Source: Chloroflexota bacterium (GTDB taxonomy: Bacteria; Chloroflexota; Dormibacteria; Dormibacterales; Dormibacteraceae). From it: 13,365 bases of DNA. Location: the NCBI GenBank assembly GCA_005880175.1, contig VBJR01000369.1, forward strand, positions 1 through 13,365, written 5' to 3'. Under the pieces are notes generated by a model that saw only the letters and a list, made by a program, of their open reading frames with translations, ran no database searches and was not told where the DNA came from. Shown piece after piece: positions 6,759 to 13,365 of the stretch (its first letter is position 1; every line of letters begins with the position of its first letter). A program made the translations under genes and the position numbers.

Positions 6759-6787
6759 TTGACACCGGCACCCCCGCTGCGAATAGT
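6759..6787 (+). promoter_or_regulatory. Sigma70-type promoter of the liv operon
   Basis: TTGACA (6759-6764), a perfect -35 match, is followed after 17 bases by AATAGT (6782-6787), a 4/6 match to TATAAT. The start of transcription is predicted near 6793-6795, about 150 bases before the livK ATG. It faces livKHMGF, with no other gene between. Confidence 0.6.
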
Positions 6788-6805
6788 TTGCCGTGGAGTA
6801 CCGGC

Positions 6806-6891
6806 GGCCCTCGTCGGCGCACTCTCGCCCCGGCATGCGCCGGGAAGAGGACGAGGGCCTGGACATGACGGCCCCCGGGACGAGGCCGTCA
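6806..6891 (+). promoter_or_regulatory. Structured livK leader with three potential hairpins
   Basis: The untranslated stretch between the predicted transcription start and livK contains three perfect inverted repeats. GGCCCTCGTC (6806-6815) pairs with GACGAGGGCC (6850-6859), 10 bp. Nested inside is CCCGGC-ATGC-GCCGGG (6829-6844), 6 bp with a tetraloop. Then TGACGGCC (6866-6873) pairs with GGCCGTCA (6884-6891), 8 bp. Downstream CTCC (6895-6898) is complementary to the GGAG of the livK Shine-Dalgarno (6932-6938), so a switch that masks the ribosome site is conceivable. It matches no riboswitch class I recognise. Confidence 0.4.
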
Positions 6892-6942
6892 CGCCTCCGG
6901 AGAGAGCAGTTGATTTCCTCGTATTCGAGAAGGGGGAGACCC

Positions 6943-8277
6943 ATGAGTCACCACCGTGCCCTGAAGGCCAGCGGCCTGATCGCCGTCGCGGCCATCCTTT
7001 CCCTCGCCTGCGGAGGGAGCTCTGGCGGAGGCGGCAACGGCGGCTCCAAGGGCGAGATCGACATCGGCGTCGACCTGCCGATGTCGGGCGGTGAGGCGTC
7101 CAACGGCGTGCCCACGCTGAACGGCGTCAACTTCGCTGTCAAGCAGCAGAACGACAAGGGCGGCGTCAAGGGTTACACCATCAAGGTGACGTCGCTGGAC
7201 GACGCGGTCAACGGCAAGCACGACCCGCAGAAGGGGGCCCAGAACGTCCAGCAGCTGCTGGCGAGCTCGAAGGTCCTCGCCATGGTCGGGCCGTTCAACT
7301 CGAACGTGGCGGCGGCCGAGATCCCGGTTGCCAACCGGGACAGCCTGTCGATGATCAGCCCCGCCAACACGAACCCGTGCCTGACCAAGCAGGTCTCGCA
7401 GGACTTCGGCGGCTGCCAGAACTACGCCGGCTACGACCCGGGCAGCCTGCGGCCGACCGGCACCAACAACTACTTCCGCGTGGCCGGCACGGACGACCAC
7501 CAGGGTCCCGCCAACGCCGACAACGCCTACAACCAGCTGAAGATCACGAAGGTGGCGGTCGGTGACGACGCCGAGGCCTACGGCAAGGGCATCGCGCAGA
7601 CGTTCATCGCTCAGTTCAAGAAGCTCGGCGGCCAGGTCGTGCTGCCGCTGCAGGACTTCGACCCCAACACGACCAACGACTTCCGGACGTTCCTCCGCAG
7701 CGCGCAGAACGCCGGCGCCCAGGGCATCTACTTCGGCGGCACCGACTCGAACAAGGCGTGCATCGTCCGCAGCCAGATGAAGGGCATCTTCCCGGACACC
7801 GCGCCGTTCATGGGCGGTGACGGCATCGTGACCGTCCAGTGCCTGACCGACGCCGCGACCGCGGCGCCCGGCATGTACGGGACGACGGCGACCAAGGACG
7901 CGGACCAGGTGCCCGACGCCCGGGCCACGATCGACGCGTTCCACAAGCAGTACACCGGCAACATCGACTACGGCTCCTACACCATCCCCGGGTACGCGTG
8001 CGCCCAGCTGATCATGAACGCGATCGGCAAGGCCATCGACGCCAACAACGGCAGCATGCCGACCCGCAAGCAGGTGCTGGAGCAGCTCGGCAAGACCAGC
8101 AACTTCGGGAGCGTGCTGGGCCCGGTCACGTTCGACAAGAACGGCGACAACTCCCAGCAGATCATGTCGCTCTACAAGAGCGAGGCGGTCGACTCCAGCA
8201 AGAAGTACCTGGAGACCACCGACAACAAGCAGGTCGGCTGGATCTTCGTCTCGGCCAAGGACTACTCCACGAGCTGA
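6943..8277 (+). CDS. livK: Branched-chain amino acid type ABC transporter substrate-binding lipoprotein
   Basis: A 444-residue periplasmic-binding protein of the Leu/Ile/Val (Peripla_BP_6) type, which delivers substrate to the LivHMGF permease. Residues 1-22 are a signal peptide (basic start, then GLIAVAAILSLA). Cys23 is the likely lipidation site, although the lipobox SLAC has its Leu one position late. A flexible Gly/Ser linker (24-36) follows. IGVDLPMSGGEASNG (41-55) and VGPFNSNVAAAEIPVANRDSLSMISP (115-140, abbreviated motif positions) are typical of the fold. Cys146 and Cys158 could form a disulphide. It is longer than E. coli LivK, so the true substrate may be another amino acid or small amide. 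ATG 6943 is chosen for the AGGGGGAG Shine-Dalgarno and the signal peptide. An in-frame GTG at 6793 would bury that peptide. Confidence 0.93.
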   Translation: MSHHRALKASGLIAVAAILSLACGGSSGGGGNGGSKGEIDIGVDLPMSGGEASNGVPTLNGVNFAVKQQNDKGGVKGYTIKVTSLDDAVNGKHDPQKGAQNVQQLLASSKVLAMVGPFNSNVAAAEIPVANRDSLSMISPANTNPCLTKQVSQDFGGCQNYAGYDPGSLRPTGTNNYFRVAGTDDHQGPANADNAYNQLKITKVAVGDDAEAYGKGIAQTFIAQFKKLGGQVVLPLQDFDPNTTNDFRTFLRSAQNAGAQGIYFGGTDSNKACIVRSQMKGIFPDTAPFMGGDGIVTVQCLTDAATAAPGMYGTTATKDADQVPDARATIDAFHKQYTGNIDYGSYTIPGYACAQLIMNAIGKAIDANNGSMPTRKQVLEQLGKTSNFGSVLGPVTFDKNGDNSQQIMSLYKSEAVDSSKKYLETTDNKQVGWIFVSAKDYSTS

Positions 8278-8289
8278 CGCGAACGACAT

Positions 8290-8315
8290 GGGAGAGGCCG
8301 GCGCCGGCCTCTCCC
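8290..8315 (+). terminator. Perfect 26-bp palindrome between livK and livH
   Basis: GGGAGAGGCCGGC (8290-8302) is followed directly by its exact reverse complement (8303-8315). This very stable hairpin begins 12 bases after the livK stop and is not followed by a T-run. In binding-protein operons such structures often partly stop transcription or protect the upstream message, giving more binding protein than permease. That role is inferred here. Confidence 0.6.
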
Positions 8316-8350
8316 CCAATTCGCCCTCGGAATGGTTAGTCTTTAGCGCC

Positions 8351-9436
8351 GTGGAAAAGACCGGTCGGCTGGAGCGTGGGCCGCGGGATGTGCCCCCGGG
8401 GCTGCGCACCGTGCGCCAGGTGCGCGCCGTGCTGGGCGGACGTCTCGGAACGTGGCTACTGGCGATCCTTGCGGTGCTCGTGATCGGCCTGGTCGTGGTA
8501 CCCAAGGTCGTCGCCGGCGGATACGGCTTCTTCGTGCAGATCCTCGCCTTCGGCGTCGCCAACGGCGCCATCTTCGCGCTGATCGCGCTGGGCTACACGA
8601 TGGTGTACGGCATCATCGAGCTGATCAACTTCGCCCACGGCGACGTGTTCACGCTCGGCGCGTTCGTGTCGCTGCCGCTGCTGTCGGCGTTCGGCCTCGT
8701 CGAGGGCAAGTCCAGCGGCGCCGGCCTGTGGTTCGGGCTCCTGGCCGTGTTCGCGATCACCATGCTGATCATCGGCGTGCTCAACATGCTGATCGAGCGC
8801 GTCGCGTACCGCCCGCTCCGCCACGCGCCGCGACTGGCGCCGCTGATCACGGCGGTGGGGATGTCGTTCATCCTCGAGGGCATCATGTACGTCTGGCGGG
8901 GGGCGTTCAACATCCACTACCCGGACCTGCTGCCCGGCCAGCGCCTCCCGATCGGTGAGGGCGCGTCGATCGGGGTCAAGGACGTGCTGGTGGTCGTCGT
9001 GGCCGTCGTCCTGGTCGGCCTGTTCAGCATCTTCATCGCCCGCTCCCGGCTGGGCAAGGCGATGCGCGCCACCGCCCAGGACCGCGACGCCGCCGCGCTG
9101 GTCGGCATCGACATCGACCAGACCATCTCGGCGACGTTCTTCCTCGGCGCCATCCTCGCCGCCGCCGGCGGCATCATCTTCGGCCTCTACTTCAACAGCG
9201 TCCGGTTCGACCAGGGCTTCGAGGCCGGCCTGATCGCGTTCACCGCGGCGGTGTTCGGCGGGATCGGCAACATCCCCGGGGCCGCGCTGGGGGGCCTGAT
9301 CATCGGCCTGATCCAGGCGTTCAGCAACGCGTACTTCCAGGCCGCCTGGACGGACGTCGTGATCTTCGCGATCCTGATCCTGGTGCTCGTCTTCAGACCC
9401 ACCGGCCTGCTCGGCATGGCGGTGCCCCAGAAATGA
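8351..9436 (+). CDS. livH: Branched-chain amino acid type ABC transporter permease, LivH family
   Basis: An integral membrane protein of 361 residues from GTG 8351, one of the two permease subunits of the HAAT importer. About eight hydrophobic segments are visible, the first at 33-55 (LGTWLLAILAVLVIG...). LINFAHGDVFTLGAF (91-105) is the family signature near the substrate path. SRLGKAMRATAQDRDAAALVG (232-252) is the cytoplasmic coupling loop that contacts the ATPases. FGGIGNIPGAALGG (302-315) closes the conserved core. The first 30 residues are a hydrophilic, proline-containing extension not usual in LivH. The start is uncertain: ATG 8288 sits at the foot of the 26-bp palindrome, and GTG 8351 lacks a clear Shine-Dalgarno. 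In-frame GTG 8390 is another option. It overlaps livM by four bases. Confidence 0.93.
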   Translation: MEKTGRLERGPRDVPPGLRTVRQVRAVLGGRLGTWLLAILAVLVIGLVVVPKVVAGGYGFFVQILAFGVANGAIFALIALGYTMVYGIIELINFAHGDVFTLGAFVSLPLLSAFGLVEGKSSGAGLWFGLLAVFAITMLIIGVLNMLIERVAYRPLRHAPRLAPLITAVGMSFILEGIMYVWRGAFNIHYPDLLPGQRLPIGEGASIGVKDVLVVVVAVVLVGLFSIFIARSRLGKAMRATAQDRDAAALVGIDIDQTISATFFLGAILAAAGGIIFGLYFNSVRFDQGFEAGLIAFTAAVFGGIGNIPGAALGGLIIGLIQAFSNAYFQAAWTDVVIFAILILVLVFRPTGLLGMAVPQK

Positions 9437-10623
9437 GGGCGCGGCTGGCGCGCATCGACTGGCACGACCGCAACACGGTCGTGTACGGCGTCCTGCTCCT
9501 GCTGGCGCTCCTCTTCCCCGCCGTCGCGCAGTTCTCCACCGGGGGCAACGGCAACTTCCTGGTCAGCACCGCCGCCGACGCCGGCGTGTACGTCCTGCTC
9601 GCGCTGGGACTGAACGTCGTGGTCGGCTTCGCCGGCCTGCTGGACCTCGGCTACGCGGCGTTCTTCGCGATCGGCGCGTACACGTACGCGATGCTGGCGT
9701 CCAACAAGCTGGCGGTCAGCCCGCTCCACCACGGGATCCACATCCCGTTCTGGATCGCGCTGTTCGTCGCGGTTGCCGTGGCGGCGCTGTTCGGCGCCAT
9801 GCTGGGCGCGCCGACGCTCCGGCTGCGGGGCGACTACCTGGCCATCGTCACGCTCGGCTTCGGCGAGATCGTGCCCCGCATCTTCCGCAACGGGGGCTCG
9901 CTGACGGGTGGGGTCAACGGCATCACGGCCCTCGACCTGCCGACGCTGCCGGTCTGGCTCGACGGCCCCTGGGCGGGCCTCCAGCTGGCTCTCGTCAGGG
10001 ACTACCAGTTCATCGACCCGACGGCGTACTACGTCCTGATGCTGATCCTGCTCGGCCTGGCCATCATCCTCACGTCGAACCTGCTCCGGTCGCGGCTCGG
10101 CCGGGCCTGGATGGCGATCCGCGAGGACGAGGTGGCGGCCGCGGCGATGGGCGTCAACACGGTCGCGACCAAGCTCCTGGCGTTCGCGGTGGGCGCGTCC
10201 TTCAGCGGCTTCGCCGGCTGCTTCTACGGCGCCAAGCTCTCGCTGGTCAGCCCGGAGAACTTCTCGTTCGTCGTCTCGGTCACGATCCTGCTGATGGTCG
10301 TGCTGGGCGGCATGGGCAACATCCCGGGCGTGATCGTCGGCGCGCTGACGATCTACTTCGTCGACTTCTACGTGCTGACCAACCTGCCCAGCTGGTCCAG
10401 CGGCCTGGCGGACGCGATCGGGCTGGGCTTCCTCAACCAGTCGCACGCCGGATGGACGGGGCTGGGGGACGAGACGCAGCGCCTGATCTATCTGGTGTTC
10501 GGCCTGATCCTCGTGGTCACCATGGTGCTGCGTCCCCAGGGCCTGCTGCCCAGCCGCCAGCGCCAGGAGGAGCTGGCGGGCGGCACCGCGGACGAGGCGC
10601 TGGCCGACGTGGGGGCCGCCTGA
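9433..10623 (+). CDS. livM: Branched-chain amino acid type ABC transporter permease, LivM family
   Basis: A 396-residue membrane protein, the second permease subunit, partner of LivH. Family signatures are LGLNVVVGFAGLLDLGYAAFFAIGAY (58-83, motif span), LRLRGDYLAIVTLGFGEI (129-146) and the coupling loop SRLGRAWMAIREDEVAAAAMG (220-240). LGGMGNIPGV (291-300) is also present. About nine hydrophobic segments are visible. Residues 171-196 and 316-347 form larger hydrophilic loops, probably external. The C-terminus (372-396) is a charged, Ala/Glu-rich cytoplasmic tail. ATG 9433 overlaps the livH stop (ATGA), and the livG GTG follows two bases after its stop, so the permease genes are translationally coupled. 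No anomaly in the conserved positions was seen. Confidence 0.95.
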   Translation: MRARLARIDWHDRNTVVYGVLLLLALLFPAVAQFSTGGNGNFLVSTAADAGVYVLLALGLNVVVGFAGLLDLGYAAFFAIGAYTYAMLASNKLAVSPLHHGIHIPFWIALFVAVAVAALFGAMLGAPTLRLRGDYLAIVTLGFGEIVPRIFRNGGSLTGGVNGITALDLPTLPVWLDGPWAGLQLALVRDYQFIDPTAYYVLMLILLGLAIILTSNLLRSRLGRAWMAIREDEVAAAAMGVNTVATKLLAFAVGASFSGFAGCFYGAKLSLVSPENFSFVVSVTILLMVVLGGMGNIPGVIVGALTIYFVDFYVLTNLPSWSSGLADAIGLGFLNQSHAGWTGLGDETQRLIYLVFGLILVVTMVLRPQGLLPSRQRQEELAGGTADEALADVGAA

Positions 10624-10625
10624 GC

Positions 10626-11408
10626 GTGGCCGAGCGGCCCGAGGACGACGTCATCCTCGGCGTCGACCGCGTCAGCAAGCGCTTCGGCGGGCTGGTCGCC
10701 GTGGACGACGTGAGCTTCGACGTGCGGCGGGGCAGGGTGTCGGCCCTGATCGGGCCCAACGGGGCCGGCAAGACGACGCTGTTCAACTGCGTCACCGGCC
10801 TCTTCCCACCCACCGAGGGCCACATCTGGTTCGAGGACATCGACGTCTCCGGCGTCCGGCCCCACCAGGTGGCCAAGCTCGGCGTCGCGCGCACGTTCCA
10901 GAACATCCGGCTGTTCGAGTACATGTCGGCGCTCGACAACGTGCGGGTGGGCCAGCACGTGCGCATGAAGGCGAACCTGTGGGACGCGATGTTCAAGCTG
11001 CCCCGGGAGCGCCGCGAGGAGGTCCACGTCACGGAGCGCGCGCGCGAGCTGCTCCGGTTCGTCGGCCTCGAGCGGCACGGCGAGAGCTACGCCCGCAACC
11101 TGTCGTACGGGCAGCAGCGGCGCCTCGAGATCGCCCGGGCGCTCGCCACCGCTCCGCGCCTGCTGCTGCTCGACGAGCCGGCGGCCGGGTTCACGCCCCA
11201 GGAGAAGGTGGAGCTGATGCGCCTGGTGCAGCGGATCCTGGACCAGGGCATCACGATCCTCCTGATCGAGCACGACATGCGCGTGGTCATGGACATCTCG
11301 GACCAGATCACGGTGCTCGACCACGGGGAGAAGATCGCGGAGGGCCCGCCGGAGGAGGTCCGCCACAACCAGCGCGTGATCGACGCATACCTGGGCACGG
11401 CGTCCTGA
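10626..11408 (+). CDS. livG: Branched-chain amino acid type ABC transporter ATPase, LivG family
   Basis: A 260-residue ATP-binding subunit that drives transport on the cytoplasmic side. It has Walker A GPNGAGKTT (43-51), the Q-loop RTFQNIRLF (89-97), the ABC signature LSYGQQRRLEIARAL (159-173), Walker B LLLLDEP (179-185) and the switch His216 in IEHDM. The LSYGQ variant of the signature and the ending RVIDAYLG are typical of LivG rather than LivF. GTG 10626 is chosen because it lies two bases after the livM stop with a GGGGG run ten bases upstream, and the length then matches the family. Open frame further upstream is an overlap with livM. One base separates its stop from livF. Confidence 0.95.
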   Translation: MAERPEDDVILGVDRVSKRFGGLVAVDDVSFDVRRGRVSALIGPNGAGKTTLFNCVTGLFPPTEGHIWFEDIDVSGVRPHQVAKLGVARTFQNIRLFEYMSALDNVRVGQHVRMKANLWDAMFKLPRERREEVHVTERARELLRFVGLERHGESYARNLSYGQQRRLEIARALATAPRLLLLDEPAAGFTPQEKVELMRLVQRILDQGITILLIEHDMRVVMDISDQITVLDHGEKIAEGPPEEVRHNQRVIDAYLGTAS

Positions 11409-11409
11409 C

Positions 11410-12120
<711 letters not shown>

Positions 12121-12141
12121 GGCGGCGGCGGAGCCGCCGCC
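12121..12141. terminator. GC-rich hairpin after livF
   Basis: GGCGGCGGC (12121-12129), loop GGA, then GCCGCCGCC (12133-12141) makes a perfect 9-bp stem directly after the livF stop. No T-run follows on either strand. It lies between convergent genes (livF and the APC permease) and could serve both. Its strength as an intrinsic terminator is doubtful without the T-run. Confidence 0.5.
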
Positions 12142-12162
12142 CCACGGTTCGCAGGCCTCGGG

Positions 12163-13365
12163 CTACGCGGTCACGACGCCCAGCTCGCCGAGCTCCTCCT
12201 CCTCCGACTCGGCCTCGGCGCTGAGCTCCGTCATGTACTTCTCCGCGGTCGCGTCGGGCAGGCGAAGCCGGATCGCGAGGACGTAGATCGCGACGCTGAA
12301 CACGGCCACGACCAGGGCGTCCCAGCCGAACGGGAAGAGGCCCCTGCCTCCGAAGTCCTGCGCGCCCACGTACGAGACCAGCGTGAGGCCGCCCAGGTAC
12401 GGCAGCAGCCAGTAGCCGGCCCTCCAGTCGAGCTGCGGCCGCGTCGCCTGCGGGCGGACGAGCGAGCCGATCGCCAGGATCAGGTAGCCGACCAGGACGG
12501 CCAGCATCAGCTTCCAGACGACGGTCCACGTGCTCCAGTAGATGATCAGGTTGGCGATGACGAACGCGACCGGCGAGATGATCTCGCCGAGCTGCAGGCG
12601 GAACGGGCGGTCGCGCTCGGGTGCCTGGCGGCGCAGGGCGCCCAGCGTCAGCGGCTGCATGCCGTACGCCAGCACCGTCGCGCCGGTCACGATCCCGATG
12701 ATCGTCTGCCAGCTCGGCAGCGGGAACAGGAACGCGAAGCCCAGCACCATCGCGACGACGATCGAGACCACCGGCACCCGGCGCTCGTTCAGGCTGGCGA
12801 AGACGTCGGGAACGGTCCGCATGCGGGCCATGCCGAAGCTCATGCGCGCGGTCGAGCCGACGTAGAGCAGACCGGTGCCGCCCGGCGAGACCACGGCGTC
12901 CACGTAGAGGAGGAACGCGAGCCAGCCCAGGCCGGCCGCGCTGGCGATCGCCGCGTACGGTCCGAACGAGCCGGGGAAGCTGAGGTTGCTCCAGCCCTTG
13001 GCCAGGGCGCTCGGCTCGAAGGAGGTCGCGAACGCGATCGCCAGGCCCAGGTAGACGACCACGCCCAGCACGACGGAGCCGATCACCGCGAGCGGGATGT
13101 TCCGCCTCGGGTTCGCCGACTCGGCGCCGAACTCGACCGCCTGCTCGAAGCCGAGATAGGCGAAGACGACGCCGGTGCTGAGGGCCGTGAAGATGGGCGC
13201 CACGCCGTTGGGCGCGAACCCGTGCGACGACAGGTTGTCGAAGTGGTGGAAGACGACCAGGAACACGATCACCGTGAGCACCGGGATCGCGATCTTCCAG
13301 GCGGTGATCCAGCGGTTCGACTCGGCCAGCCAGCGCACGCCCAGGACGTTGACGACCGAGAAGAG
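12163..13365 (-). CDS. APC-family amino acid permease, 5' end outside window
   Basis: The last 400 residues of a membrane transporter of the amino acid-polyamine-organocation superfamily. The frame is open through the right edge, where it reads LFSVVNVLGVRWLAESNRWI; an internal GTG at 13338 is not a credible start because homologous sequence continues upstream. About seven or eight hydrophobic segments remain. YLGFEQAVEFGAESANPRRNIPLAV is the conserved glycine-rich helix and the following loop, and GSTARMSFGMARMRTVPDVF is the family loop after the eighth helix. The C-terminal 35 residues are charged and acidic (AEAESEEEELGELG). The substrate is not evident; an amino acid is likely. It converges on livF, so it is a separate transcription unit, and its promoter is outside the window. 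Confidence 0.88.
   Translation of the reverse strand, partial: LFSVVNVLGVRWLAESNRWITAWKIAIPVLTVIVFLVVFHHFDNLSSHGFAPNGVAPIFTALSTGVVFAYLGFEQAVEFGAESANPRRNIPLAVIGSVVLGVVVYLGLAIAFATSFEPSALAKGWSNLSFPGSFGPYAAIASAAGLGWLAFLLYVDAVVSPGGTGLLYVGSTARMSFGMARMRTVPDVFASLNERRVPVVSIVVAMVLGFAFLFPLPSWQTIIGIVTGATVLAYGMQPLTLGALRRQAPERDRPFRLQLGEIISPVAFVIANLIIYWSTWTVVWKLMLAVLVGYLILAIGSLVRPQATRPQLDWRAGYWLLPYLGGLTLVSYVGAQDFGGRGLFPFGWDALVVAVFSVAIYVLAIRLRLPDATAEKYMTELSAEAESEEEELGELGVVTA

Noticed and set aside
6889..8571. A 560-codon minus-strand open frame opposite livK
   Set aside because: Low-complexity Val/Arg/Ala/Gly translation lying entirely opposite a clear binding-protein gene; an antisense shadow.
9187..10446. 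A 419-codon minus-strand open frame opposite livH and livM
   Set aside because: Extremely Arg/Asp/Glu/Gln-rich, opposite hydrophobic permease codons. This is the composition expected of the complement, not of a protein.
12163..13338. The APC permease as a complete or truncated gene starting at GTG 13338
   Set aside because: The same frame continues to the window edge with family-like membrane sequence, so the missing N-terminus is an edge effect.

Overview
The window is high-GC bacterial DNA, roughly 70% GC, with tightly packed and overlapping genes and frequent GTG or TTG starts. It suggests Actinomycetota or a neighbouring deep lineage such as Chloroflexota or Dormibacterota. A DUF222-type N-terminus at the left edge points to Actinomycetota or Dormibacterota. 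The short HisG paired with HisZ is unlike the long HisG usual in classical actinomycetes. I cannot settle the phylum by eye.

Left part (1-5645, all minus strand): the 5' end of a DUF222/13E12-like gene (1-276), then a compact histidine operon transcribed right to left as hisZ-hisG-hisD-hisB-hisH-hisF-hisI (5645 to 360). Neighbouring his genes abut or overlap by a few bases, so they are almost certainly co-transcribed and translationally coupled. HisZ and short HisG form the first enzyme. HisI, HisH-HisF, HisB and HisD supply later steps. hisE, hisA, hisC and a histidinol-phosphatase are absent and must be encoded elsewhere. hisZ looks damaged or miscalled in its middle: a conserved block is missing and about 60 bases read in the wrong frame.

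Middle (5646-6942): a minus-strand gene for a TPR protein with a possible HIRAN-like middle domain and a very acidic tail, just upstream of hisZ. Then comes a divergent control region of about 308 bases. It holds a -10-like box for the TPR gene, a 10-bp palindrome, a good sigma70-type promoter facing right, and a leader with three potential hairpins.

Right part (6943-12120, plus strand): a complete branched-chain amino acid type (HAAT family) ABC transporter, livK-livH-livM-livG-livF. A perfect 26-bp palindrome separates the binding-protein gene from the membrane and ATPase genes. A GC-rich hairpin follows livF. Converging on it from the right edge is an APC-family amino acid permease gene (12163-13365, minus) whose N-terminus lies outside the window.

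Taken together this looks like a core chromosomal amino-acid region: histidine synthesis on one side and amino-acid uptake on the other. I see no mobile elements, CRISPR arrays, tRNA or rRNA genes. The points worth a second look are the hisZ anomaly, the his operon gaps, the TPR/acidic-tail protein and the liv leader.
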